Positions 37,211 to 49,300 of a stretch of DNA of 64,000 nt are shown here, piece after piece. The position numbers were made by a program, and so were the translations under genes. Within the stretch, counting starts at the first letter, position 1. Each line of letters opens with the position of its first letter. Source of the stretch: Owenia fusiformis (lineage: Eukaryota; Annelida; Polychaeta; Sabellida; Oweniidae); the NCBI GenBank assembly GCA_903813345.2, contig CAIIXF020000012.1:18919520-18983519 (forward strand). Reading direction: 5' to 3'. The notes beneath the pieces are model-generated. The model searched no databases, was not told where the DNA came from, and was given only the letters and a program-made list of their open reading frames with translations.

Positions 37211-37455
37211 TGTTATGCCTATTGCTTATGTGTTTTAAACAGTTTCTTTAGTCTACTAGCTGTAACTCAAGAGGCAACATCTCTAGCTAACATCTACTTA
37301 TCTTGGGTTGCAGTTAGGAGATTCAAGCCTTTGAATTAGATGCTTCTTAGTGTAGAATAATAAAGGAATTTACATCAAGCTATTTTAGTTACATTATCAT
37401 ACCCCTAGACAAGAGAAAGGACCACATACCAACGAGAACCCCGTGAAGCGTAACA
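37211..37455 (+). repeat. 3' LTR
   Basis: 245 bp, matches the 5' LTR throughout. It is preceded by a purine tract and followed by the ATAC duplication and resumed unit sequence. Confidence 0.93.
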
Positions 37456-37712
37456 ATACCTTAGTATGTTTGTCTCAGTTTTCGACTTCCATTCTCTTTT
37501 TTGGTGCGAGTTGGTAGATGATCTTCATTTTCATCAAATCATCAATTGTTCAATTTAACTGTTTTTTCTTGTTTTGAGGTCATTGTAAATGCGACCATAT
37601 TTTGGTCCAAAGAGCAATCAACCGTCTAGGTATTCATGATCTAGACTCTGATTGATAAAGGTGACTTGTTCAGATTTTTTAGGTTATTTTTTTGCAATTA
37701 ATGATAATCCCT

Positions 37713-37910
37713 TGCATGCTTTGGAGTTAAGGTAGTCAATTAAATCATTTTCTCAATTTAGGTGTTGTGAAGAAGGTAAAGACTTCTAATGTTCAGGACT
37801 ACAACTACTATGCATGCTTTGGAGTTTAGGTAGTCAATTAAATCATTTTCTCAATTTAGGTGTTGTGAAGAAGGTAAAGACTACAGGATGTTCAGGACTA
37901 CAACTACTAC
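37713..37910 (+). repeat. 98-bp tandem repeat, 2 copies, unit 6
   Basis: Only the first (GAGTTAAGG) and the last (CAGGATG) copy types are present. Either the terminal unit kept the ancestral two-copy state while interior units share an expanded state, or it lost two copies. Confidence 0.93.
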
Positions 37911-38930
37911 TGTTTCATGCAGAAGTTACTCATATATGAATTTTCTCCTTGCACAGAATCACACGTCCACCAGAAGAATGAGCTTGGTAGAAGCCACACA
38001 GGGAACAGAGCGCTTGAAGCAATATTGTCTTACTTAGTTAAGATTTATTACTACCTTACCTCATCCCTCCCTTTCAATTTTAATTTTGGGCAATTTATTT
38101 AAATTGTAATATTATATTTTACATGTATTACAGCATCTTTTTTGTATTTCCAGCAAAGCAGGTCCTTGGGTGCAACACAGGGAACAATGGTTCTGTTTGC
38201 ATGTGTTTGGTAATTTTCATTCTGAGACTTTGGAAACTTACCGACACAATAGTTTTAGTTTTATTAATTTTGTCTTGATCATTTGAATATTGTAATGCTA
38301 GCTTTTAAAGCAACAACTTGAAAAATAATTCAGTAAGGATATGATTCTTGTTCATAGTTCTTAGTAAACTGTACTTACTGGGCAATGGTTTGATTTTCAT
38401 GTCACTACAGAAGCAACAATTTGAAAATTAATTCAGTAATGATATCATTTTTGTTCATAGTTTTTATTAGTAAACTATACTTACTGGGCAATGATTTGGT
38501 TTTTATGTCACTACAGAAGTGCTGACATATTGTTATATTCTCAAACTGATGGGTGGACAAAACTTCTCGAAGGCAGTAATCAATTAGTGTTCGGCTTACT
38601 GTAACTAAGTGCATCTTTAACAAATGGCCAGTGGTGACATTTTGCATGTTCATGCATTCTCTTAAAAGTAATATGTAAATTATCTGAAAAATGGCCATTT
38701 CAGTGAGATGGGTATATTTACTTGTTTCTTTTAAGGAAAAAAGTCAAATCATTGCTGACTTTTTTCCTTTTTTAAGTACTTTCAGGTCACAACAATTTCT
38801 ACCCTGGTTGTGGAGTTTTGTAGTGAATCAATGATCTGGGTCAGCTGTTTGCCTGAGTGTATGTATCTACTATTGCTACTGGTTCTAGTTATAGGTATGT
38901 GCATTTAAAGTAGCAACAGGGATGTTGCAC

Positions 38931-40540
38931 CCACAAAGGGTTGATAATTTCAATATTGTAATGGTCATTTTAATAGTTTAGTCTTTTAAGCATTTTAAGT
39001 TACAATTTGCCAAATTAGATTTTTGTTCAATGATTAGCTAATTGTTGAATTGGCGTTTCTAACAAATGGCAGGATGACATTTTGCATGTAAATGCCAAGT
39101 TCTCTAATGATGAGTATTGTTGATTTCCCTCATTTTATGTACTTTCAGGTTTGCCCCTCACCTTTTAGAGAACAATGTTATCATCGTATCCACATATTAC
39201 TTAGACTACAAGTAACAATTGTAGAAGAACATAGTTATGGACTGCCATTACATATTGTGCGCAATCCCTGCCTTGGTCAGAACAACATTGCCATACTCTT
39301 CTGTGGCACCACTAATGACTAGTGACTCTGTTACCAGACTGTAATGATGGTGAAACTGCTATTATGTATTGTGTGCATACCTTACCTTGGAGAGAACAGC
39401 TTCATCATAATCTGTGGACTGTTACCCAGGCTGTATGGATGATAGAACTCAGTTATTGACTGCCATTACATATTCTATGCAATTTTTACCTTGGAGAAAA
39501 CAACACATATATAACATGTGTACAAAAATCATGATTTAACATTGACTACTGTACTTTTGTTTACTATTTTTGAACATATGTAATATTAAAATATTTTGAC
39601 TGGCTTCATTTTTCTCTAGTGTAATTTTATTAGAAGTCCATCAAATAATGAAATGACTGGCAAACCACTGTCCAATAGTATTGAAGACTCAATCTGTCAA
39701 TAGATGGGATAAAATCTGTCGCCATATAAATATTTTTCCATTCTTTGAAAATACATTGCTAAACTTGAACCCACATTGGAACAGAAATAAGATTTAAGTG
39801 ATTGATAAAGTTTGTGTTTTTATCAATTGAGCACTATTACTGCAATATTTCTAATAGAATAGTCGCTATATTGAATATTGATACAGTAAAACCTGTTTCT
39901 GGAATCTGGAAACATGTCTCTCAAGTAAACACATGTTTAGTGAATACCACTTCAAGATGCATTTAACATTGACTCCTATATAAAATTCCCTCTGTAATGA
40001 ATACTTAAGTACAGTGAACTCTTTAATATATTACTATCAGATTACTATTTAGTAATTTACATCAATGAACATTTTTGGGACTCTGATGTTAATTATATGT
40101 TTTACTGTATAAATAGATGGCATTAGAGGTTTTGGTGAAGCAAAATTACTGTTTATGATATGTAAAAACCAGAAAAAGTCCCTTTATTTCTTGATTCATC
40201 AATATATCCAATTGGCATGCAACTAGATGGCAATGTTGAAATGCCTATTATGATTTCACTTTTAAAGTCTGATACCTTAGAGAATAAATGTTTTGAAGTT
40301 TTAAAGATGCGTTGTGTCAATTAGGATTTATCATGACAAAGTTGAATATGGAAAAATAAATGCAAATAAATGTTAGTGTAACAGAACTCAAATTTGGCAT
40401 CAAATAGATAAAAAAAAGGTTTTTAATAGTTAACAATTCAAATCTCATTAAGAACTAGACTTCAGCAAGATTCCAAATATTTTTAGTAAAGCGTCATTAG
40501 TGATCAAATGAAACCAAGATAAAAATTATCGGTTTCAATG
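38931..40540. other. Intergenic stretch right of the array
   Basis: No gene recognised. An acceptor-like TTTTATGTACTTTCAG ends at 39148, like those of cassettes A and B, and is followed by sequence with faint cassette resemblance, so this may be the ancestral terminal exon of the repeated transcript. TGCCATTACATATT-type blocks recur near 39240, 39360 and 39460, a decayed repeat of about 110 bp. Apart from a pogo-like MITE the rest is AT-rich and featureless. Confidence 0.4.
39892..40111. mobile_element. Pogo/Tigger-like MITE
   Basis: Begins TA-CAGTAAAACCTGT and ends ATGTTTTACTG-TA, giving short inverted ends and TA flanks as in Tc1/mariner-pogo elements. About 216 bp, no coding capacity. Assignment rests on the termini only. 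Confidence 0.5.
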
Positions 40541-40544
40541 AGTT

Positions 40545-41620
40545 CCTAAGTGTCTGTACCAAATTACCACTATATGTCTATGAGATCCATAGTTGTCAGC
40601 TCCAAATCATCCTTGTATTTGTCCATGAGATCCATAGTTGTCAGCTCCAAATCATCCCTGTATATGTCCATGAGATCCACAGTTGTCCCCTCCAAACTAT
40701 CACTGTATAGGTCCATGAGATCCATAGCTCTCAGGTTTCAATGATCACTAAATATGTCTTTGATATCCATAGTTTCAATTATCACTGTACATGACTATGA
40801 GATCCATAGTTGTTAGCTCCAAAATATCACTGTACATGTCCATGAGATCAATAGCTCTCAGCTTTCAATGATCACTAAATATGTCTATGATATCCATAGT
40901 TTCAATTATCACTGTACATGACGATGAGATCCATAGTTGTTAGCTCCAAAATATCACTGTATATGTCCATGAGATCCATAGCTCTCAGCTTTCAATGATC
41001 ACTAAATATGTCTATGATATCCATAGTTTCAATTATCACTGTACATGACGATGAGATCCATAGTTGTTAGCTCCAAAATATCACTGTATATGTCCATGAG
41101 ATCCATAGCTCTCAGCTTTCAATGATCACTAAATATGTCTATGATATCCATAGTTTCAATTATCACTGTACATGACGATGAGATCTATTGTTGTTAGCTC
41201 CGAAATATCACTGTATATGTCCATGAGATCCATAGCTCTCAGCTTTCAATGATCTCTAAATATGTCTTTGATATCCATAGTTTCAATTATCACTGTACAT
41301 GACGATGAGATCCATAGTTGTTAGCTCCAAAATATCACTGTATATGTCCATGAGATCCATAGCTCTCAGCTTTCAATGATCACTAAATATGTCTATGATA
41401 TCCATAGTTTCAATTATCACTGTACATGACGATGAGATCCATAGTTGTTAGCTCCAAAATATCACTGTATATGTCCATGAGATCTATTGTTGTCAGCTCC
41501 AAATCATCCCTGTATTTGTCCATGAGATCCATAGCTCTCATGCTCAGCTTTCAATGATCACTAAATATGTCTATGATATCCATAGTTTCAATGATCACTG
41601 TACATGACTATGACTACCTG
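40545..41620 (+). repeat. Higher-order minisatellite, about 126-bp period
   Basis: Basic 40-45-bp units contain ATGAGATCCATAG followed by TTGTTAGCTCC, CTCTCAGCTTTC or TTTCAATTATC. Triplets of these three types repeat as a 126-bp higher-order unit about six times between about 40780 and 41500, with simpler monomers at the left end. The plus-strand frame at 40550-40744 is only a by-product. Confidence 0.88.
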
Positions 41621-41649
41621 TTCCCTTCAGTCAGATTAGCTGATGTAAG

Positions 41650-41770
41650 CAGCGTTTTGGGGCTGTCAAGTTGGCGGAGCAGTCTAGAGTACAGTACTGA
41701 ACACGCTAATCTAGGCTTCATCACCGTAACCATGAGATCGTGAGTTTTAACGTGTGAGCTCCTTGCGTTC
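41650..41770 (+). mobile_element. Possible tRNA-derived SINE relic
   Basis: TTGGCGGAGCAGTCTAGAG resembles a tRNA A box region, and about 60 bp later GAGATCGTGAGTTTTAAC resembles a mutated B box. Spacing and order fit a tRNA-Leu/Ser-like head of a SINE. No clear tail or target duplication. Low confidence. Confidence 0.3.
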
Positions 41771-41896
41771 ATTCATTTATCATTTAGTTTTCAATGATAT
41801 AGGGAGTAAGTCACCCCTCCCTCTTTTATTCTGTAACCTACATGACTGTATATTAGATAGAGAATATTTGAGAGTGGGGTAACCTTCTCCCCTTAT

Positions 41897-42080
41897 CAAT
41901 GATCACTGAATATGTCTATGAGATCCATGTAAGCTCCTGTATGTGTCTATGAGATCCATAGTTGTCAGCTGCCAATGATCACTGAATATATCTGAGATCC
42001 ATGTAAGCTCCTGTATGTGTCTATGAGATCCATAGTTGTCAGCTGCCAATGATCACTGAATATATCTGTGAGATCCTTGT
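41897..42080 (+). repeat. Second block of the ATGAGATCCAT minisatellite, about 75-bp period
   Basis: Two to three copies of TGATCACTGAATAT...GAGATCCATGTAAGCTCC...GAGATCCATAGTTGTCAGC. It shares the monomer of the 40.5-41.6 kb array and is separated from it by the SINE-like segment. Confidence 0.75.
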
Positions 42081-43394
42081 CTATGAGGGAAAATGACACA
42101 GAGCAGATCGACATAACTTTTGTTATGTGAGAGAGGGAAGAAATTGGACCATAAAGAAAATATCTTCGCATTTCCACAATTGTTGATGATTGGAACTCAT
42201 GAAAAATTAAAATGGTTCCCCCATTTTGAACCCGTGCATAACAGGAGGTCCCCAGGCCAAGGCAACGCTCTTCCAGTAACGCTATCAGATCATCCACAGT
42301 TATTTGAGCCTCTAATGAATTAAATTGTGAATAGGATGTCAGTTTTGTATTAATATTGGAATGGAATGCACATATTATAAGAATATATATGAGAATAATT
42401 ACAAGATTTTGATTCATTATCTTAGCTTCAGCTTTACAAATGACCCGGCTACATGCCACAAATCTATGAGCCTGGATCTGGAGCTTTTGATACCACATGA
42501 CATTCCAAAGATCAACATTTTTCATTCATCAATGTAACAAAGTGTCTTCGTCAACATCACATTGGCAATATTCATGAGGATTGTCAACGTAACAAAAGCG
42601 AGGGACTAAATATGTGAATTGCGTTTTTGTTAATATACCAAACATAAAACCGCATGTATATTCTCAAACTATACTATCTTCCTTAACTTTGAGCCAAATT
42701 ATTGTCCACAACTTGAGATATAAGTGATGTAAAATCGAGAAATAGAAATATCTTAACGAAAACGAAGCCCGGAAGTTCTTCCATCTTGTTACGCTGAAGT
42801 ATCGTCAGCGTAACTAGGTGAGTACCAGTGATTAAGGATGCGACATGGCTGCAATCACCAAACCGCATTTGTTACTACAAATGCAGACACTGAATGTCAC
42901 TCCCCAAAAATGGCAGCTGTAACAATATATCAGCACTTCTTAGTGTTGACATAAAAACTTGCAATGAATTGAAGTAATAACAAATATTCAAACAAATTTT
43001 ATATCCAAATGAATTTTATTCCATTTCACTAAATATATGTCTCGTATGAGACAATCTAATGATTTTAAACATGTTTGTGTTCCATTGTTCTGTAATAACA
43101 ACATGTACAACTATCAACATGTACAACTATCAACATGTACAACTATCAACATGTACAACTATCTCATTTTCTCTCATCTCCTTAATAAATCTTCATGTAT
43201 ATTGTTTATTAGTGTTCTCTCAGTGGGTTTAAAATTTACATTTTGGGTCAAAATATGCTTCATTCATGATTTTCTCATTTACAAGATTAATTGCAACGTT
43301 TTTCTGGTGTTTTCACTTGTAAGCTTATTTTCAAAATCCCAAGTGGGTGGTGTTAGGCATCCATTGGCTTTAATGCTTGGGAGATCACTTGATA
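42081..43394. other. Intergenic stretch downstream of MRPL18
   Basis: No gene recognised. A 16-bp repeat (AACATGTACAACTATC, four copies) lies at 43096-43160. On the minus strand AATAAA hexamers at 43404-43409, overlapping the end of the MRPL18 coding region, and at 43015-43020 are candidate polyadenylation signals for MRPL18. The rest is AT-rich and unremarkable. Confidence 0.5.
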
Positions 43395-46300
43395 TCAGGT
43401 AGCTTTATTTTTCAGCAATTCATTTCTCAGTTCTTGGCCATCTTTGGCCTGCTTTTCAAGTACTTTCCAACGAGGTTCTTTATCTGATGGTCTGTCATAG
43501 TCAATGCCAGATTCATATGGTTTCTCATAGGTAGGCGTTTCACTTAATGTTACTCCGCCTTCTTGAAGAGCAGTTAGGAATGACTGCACCTGGAAAAAAA
43601 AACTTTACATTAATATCAGGGTACAAGGTGACCCTAATACCCTAATTCTGGAATAACTGTCTTGATTATGTTGAAATCATTCTTGAATTTTCTTGTGAAT
43701 GCACAAAAATGATATTATTATGTGAGTAGTACAACATTCTGTGAGATATTTAAAGGCAGTTTTAATGAAAACAAATGGTTTACTTGTGTGAAACAAGTGG
43801 TGTTCATGAGGTGTGCAAGTACTTATAATGCATTAATGACTTGTTTTTCATCCAGGCCTTCTCAATTAATCAAATGGAAACAATTATAAGGATTTTTACC
43901 CTCTCTCCTGACAATTTATCTGGATGTATATGTGGCACCATAGAGTCTACACCACAGCGTTTACATCTTTCAGCAAGGACATGACCTACATTCTCAGCAG
44001 CAGACGCATCAATGGCACTATAAAAGAATACATAAATAAAATGGTTATGTCACGCAAGGTAGGATTTATTATATAAGATGGCTTTTACATATTCTGAAAA
44101 GACAACTCTGCTACTAACAAAAATAAAGAGTTATGTCTTTTTACTGTCTGAAATATTGGATTTAAATTTGCATGATGGCCAAATGGATAAAGATAGGCTA
44201 CTGCAAATATTTCATGCCTCTGTATATACGAGTATTTCAGACTATTCATACCTGTTTCGGGATATGTGTCATTTTTGATGTGTCATACCTGTACAGATAT
44301 GTCATACCCGTATAGATGTGTCAAACATGTGTAGATGTGCTATTCTTGAATAGATTTGTCTTAATTGTATAGACATGTCAATTGTGTCACATATGTATAG
44401 ATGTGTCATATATGTGTAGATGTGTCATATATGTAGAGATCTGTCACACATGTGTAAATGTGTCATATATGTAGAGATGTGTCATATATGTGTAGATGTG
44501 TCATATATGTAGAGATCTGTCATACATGTGTAAATGTGTCATATATGTAGAGATCTGTCATACATGTGTAAATGTGTCATATATGTAAAGATGTGTCATA
44601 CATGTGTAGATGTGTCATATATGTAGAGATGTGTCATACATGTAGAGATGTGTCATACACGTGTAGATGTGTTATTCTTGAATAGATTTGTCATAACTCT
44701 AGACACATGTCCATTGTGTCATATATGTATAGATGTGTCAAATATGTATAGATGTGTCATACCTGTACAGATGCTTCCTAATGGCATGTTCTTTAGTTGA
44801 TGCTGATATCACAATCCCATTTGTACAATGCTCAACACTGGCAGTAATGTAATTCTTGGTTCGCTCATAGACTAGTCTACAAATGCACAAATATCATAAA
44901 ACATAATCAAAATGTAATATTAATGATGGATGAAAGAATCGAAAAACTGTTATACAATAAACATCTCCAAAGCATTAACTTTGATGAAATGTAAACTTGG
45001 GTTGTTCCTGATCTTCCAATGAAATATAATCTAGCTATTCATTAATATTATTAGTGAATGATGTAGAATAATGGAAACTAGTAAATGAACTGAGGAATGA
45101 TGTGGTACATAAACTCACATTAAATGTGTCATTTTTACTATTGATGTTCAGGATTGGATCTGATTATATTTCTCTGACGGAATTGCAGTTTTCAAAACTA
45201 TCATGAATATCGAAGATAATAGTTCACATCTTGACGATCCTCAAGACTGGGTATTTTGAATTGAAGAGTATAGATGCGCTTCATACATAATCAACAAGAT
45301 AGCCCTATTTCTTCTCTTAATTGTAAGATACTGACCAATGCAGAAATCTCATCTTTTATTGATCAGTTATTCTTGTAATACAGAAAATCACTAAAAGTCA
45401 CTAAGAGGTGCATGGCAACACTAACTACAACTAATATATCATATTTGGTACAGCATGAGAGAGGACTTGTAGGTATATTTATCAATTACCTGTGGTAGTA
45501 TTCTCTATCTGGGTACTGGAACCTCCATCCTTTACTTTTTCTAGCATATCCCATCAGCTCCAGATTCCTATAACATTCAAATTAATGCATGTACACAAGC
45601 TCAACAATCAACATTAATTTATACCTCATTATGAATATTCTCAAGGAATAATTCTGTGCACTGCACAATATGTTTTGTGTCTGGGAGCTGGATTATAAGT
45701 ATGAGATTAGATATTAGCCTAGTCAATATCTTTTTATTTTCTTAATTTTATTTTTACTGCCTTGTCCCTTCCACTTTGACAAGTGGTTTATCGGCAGTTT
45801 TTTATTGTCAGTCCACTTTTAACCAATCAACGAGGGCACTGCAGTGTTAGCTCACTATTTATGCACAGTCAAAATAAGTACAAGTCACTTTTCACGAACA
45901 AATTATGCACAATTCATGATGAAAATACAAATATTTTATCAGATGAATGTCAACCAGAGTTTAGTGGATGTGGGAGCATCTATTGGATACCCAGAGCTAA
46001 GAGGATTTCTACAAGAAACATTGAAAAATCGCTGAAATGATCAAACATGTTACTAGCTCTAGGCAAGATCTAGGCCTAGCAGGACAAGATCTTTGTGCAT
46101 TTTCATTGCGAATTCAGTTTTAAATCAACATATTATCGCATGGTTTATGCTTACATTCAAATGTAATTTAATTGCAGAAGTATTATAAACTGAGAAGAAA
46201 TACTCGATCAAATCATTGACATTTGCAATTTTCAAGTCACAATTTGCTTTGTTTATTTGGGTAAACTGGTCAATCAGCCAGAAGTTATGTGCCAACTGTA

Positions 46301-49300
46301 ACTCCCTTGCATTGCCTCATATACAATAAAGACTCGGACTGCCACTGAGTAGTGGCCACAAGGTCATCTTGCCAATAAATACGATTTCACGATAGCCTTG
46401 ACAAATATGCATTGGAATTATGGAAATCTTGAAACTGTTGAATAAACTTAATAATACTATCAGGTGACAGGCTCGTAGCCAGGATTTGCCAAGGGGGGGG
46501 GTTCAGTTTTCAAAGATTTCCAGGGGGCTTCACATTTGACAATTTTAGCTCAAATATGGCTAAAATTACGCCCGAACCCTGCGAACCCCCCCCCCCCCTG
46601 GCTACAGGCCTGGGTGAGATGGAAGGGATTCCACAAGGCGATTACGTGGAATATTAATTGAAAACCAAGATAAATAAAAGATATACCCACGTCTTGGGCA
46701 AGCCTAATTAGATACATATATCATAAATAGTGGAACTTTTCTGGAGGAGAAAGTTCATATTACAGTACATCAAAAGCACATATATTGATCAATGACCATA
46801 GTTTAATACTCAACTCATTTGGTTATAAAACAGTTACTATGGTAACCCAGATGAGATGTCCAGTGCCTCACCTGTCCTGAAGTTCAAGGTGGGCCTGACG
46901 CCAGATAGCATTAGAGGGGTAAACAGAGCAAAGCAATATCCAAATGCCACATACATCTCATAAATTCAACCTACCTTGGGTTTCTATTTTCATAGTTTGG
47001 ATTAATTGTTATCTGTTCATTAGAGCTACCATCTTTAAGCTGAGTTGTTGTCAAGTGAATCCCTGAAAGAGTAATAAAATATATGAAATTAAATATGTAA
47101 GCAATGAAAAGGGGAAATACCACAGAATGTTATAAAACATGAAGTGTGACAATTGACAATGTACAAGTAGGATTGCATCAGGATGTATTTAAGATGTATA
47201 CTATAGAAGAGCAGGTATTATATTGACGAATAAATACTCCTGGACTAGGATCAAACATTTTCTGCACCCCGAATGACCAAAGAAAGTGAGGGGTGCCCCC
47301 CCATTATAAGATCACATATTACTCATATTACCAGGTGTTGTATCGACAAATAAATACTGGATGAAATATGGACTTTGTTCACAGCTAAAAGAAGGAGTGA
47401 ATACAGTCATGTTCAAATTTATCATATTTCTATATACCAATTATCAATCCCATGATGTAGTCTTCATCATTATTTTGAGACATGAAGGAATTTATAGTTT
47501 GGGCAATTAATAAATGAGTAGTCAATTTTCTATCACCACTTCCAAACCAGGGTGGTTTGAAAGCCCATAGTTTTCAATATCGTCTACATACATATCTCCT
47601 ATAATTTATATATTTTACACTAAATAAATCGCAAAATTTGATCTTATCCCATAACTAAAAAATTCAAAACACATAATAGAGGATCGGAATATGAGTATAA
47701 ACATTTCAATTGTATGGATTACATGTATGAATTTATTGCCAGTTGTAATTGTAATTGTCAGTGAATAACGACATCTCAGGGCGGAGCCAGTTTTTTCTGA
47801 TTCAAGATGCCAAACCTGGAGTATTCAGTATAAGGCATCCGGAGAACTTCCCATTACTAGTATCTGTGAGTCTGGCCAATTTGAGAGAGAAAACATGGAT
47901 TGGAAAATTGTCGAAGAAGGTACAATTGTGGGAAGTCCTCCTATTAGCTGATCAGCATCCTCCTAACCTAAGCAGGTGTCCAGAATCTGTACCTCCTTCT
48001 TCCCCCTGCTATAACCAACTTGGAAGCGCCCGATTAAACTGAATCATGTGATCTAATAATGCGCAATGACTTACTGTATACATGATTTCTGAGATTGCGA
48101 GTTCTTAGTCGGGGAAATGCTAACTGCTTATCGCAGGGGGTTAAAAGAAAGAATATATTCTGGATTTTGAAGCCCTGTGATCGGAGGATGCTAATCATAT
48201 TCACCAGGTTATGAGGATGAAATTCCCCTTTCATAACTTCATGGCTCTTACGCATGCGTCTCTTATGCATCATGCTATCTGATTTGTCAAATCGTGAAAT
48301 AAGGCGCTCTGAGTCAAAAAGCAACATCTCCGATTTGATTCATTATATGTTATATGTATTTGACCGATAAAGTCAGTTTGAGGTGAGAAAAAATCATATT
48401 TTTCCTTGAACTGTTATGTTTATCTTTAATGCCTGCCAGGAGAATAATGTACACAATGAATTTACCTCTAAATTAATCAACCAATCAGATTGCAGATTTT
48501 CTAGGTCAACTACCGGAAGTTGGAAAACAGTCCGGCAAAGTTATTGTTAACAGAAATTATCCAGTATCTTCGATTGGAGCGCATATAGGAAGAAAAACTA
48601 TTGTGGATAAGAAACACTTATTTATTTTTGTCACACAGAGCAAGGGAATTATCGCGGAAATGAGGATCTTCGTGGAGAATCGACCGATAGAAAAAAGGTA
48701 CTCTGGCAAATTAAAATTTTCGTTGTTGAACTTGTAGAGAAGGTAGATAGACTAATGATTTGGGCTTGCCCCAAATCATAACTGCATATAGACTGTGACC
48801 AAAATTGTGAAGTGAACGCCCGGGGTAGACTACTCCTATAAATGTGGATTCCTTTTTTAAATTGTTGACTTTGACCATGGGCTTTCAACAGATATTTTTG
48901 ACTTTTTTGTTTTTGAATAAAAATGTCAAAAATTGAAAATCTAGAGTCCATTTCACTGCTTCATTTCGTCAGTAGAACGGCAAAAATAAGAAATTGGGAG
49001 ACCATTGTCACAGGCTGGTATCGAAATATTTGTCCGCTGTGACGGAGCATGCTATTTTTCATAAAAACACTAAGAATACTTCACGATTTATTTTTTAACT
49101 CATATGTTTCGTTATACCATACCAAATTACTTACTCCATGCAATGGATATATCATTTGCGGGTAACTTTCACTTCTGTTTGAAGTCCAATTACGCTGGGA
49201 AGAAAAGCTATTGAAAATGGCGCTGGAGTATCAAACTTTAAAATGTACCATTTCTTGTTTAACTTTCTAATGGCACGATATAGTGACACGATAATATTTA

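Larger units (their letters stand above)
33802..37455 (+). mobile_element. Non-autonomous LTR retrotransposon (LARD-like)
   Basis: 3654 bp, bounded by ATAC duplications (33798-33801 and 37456-37459). The intact units read AACATACCTTAG at this point, which proves the insertion. The LTRs are 245 bp, start TGTTATGCC, end GTAACA and look identical. A primer-binding-like TGGGGGCCTACAAGCCGGGA begins one base after the 5' LTR and loosely resembles a tRNA-Pro type site. A purine-rich GGACGGAGGGTAG abuts the 3' LTR. The 3.16-kb interior has no gag, protease, RT or integrase; the longest frame (35089-35403) resembles nothing I know. It must rely on proteins of a relative. Superfamily unresolved (Gypsy-like guess). 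Confidence 0.92.
31773..38930 (+). repeat. Tandem unit 6, last and truncated, interrupted by an LTR element
   Basis: The first 2 kb matches unit 3. The unit is then split by a 3654-bp LTR element. The remainder (37456 to about 38930) is clearly more diverged than any interior copy, has only two 98-bp repeats, and loses similarity before cassettes A and B. This marks the right end of the array. The right boundary is approximate. Confidence 0.85.

Noticed and set aside
41965-42525. 186-codon minus-strand frame
   Set aside because: Its 3' third translates the ATGAGATCCAT minisatellite; the rest resembles nothing known and has no splice context.
47755-48042. 95-codon frame in MRPL18 intron 1
   Set aside because: Crosses the start of a mobile-element relic; no family match.
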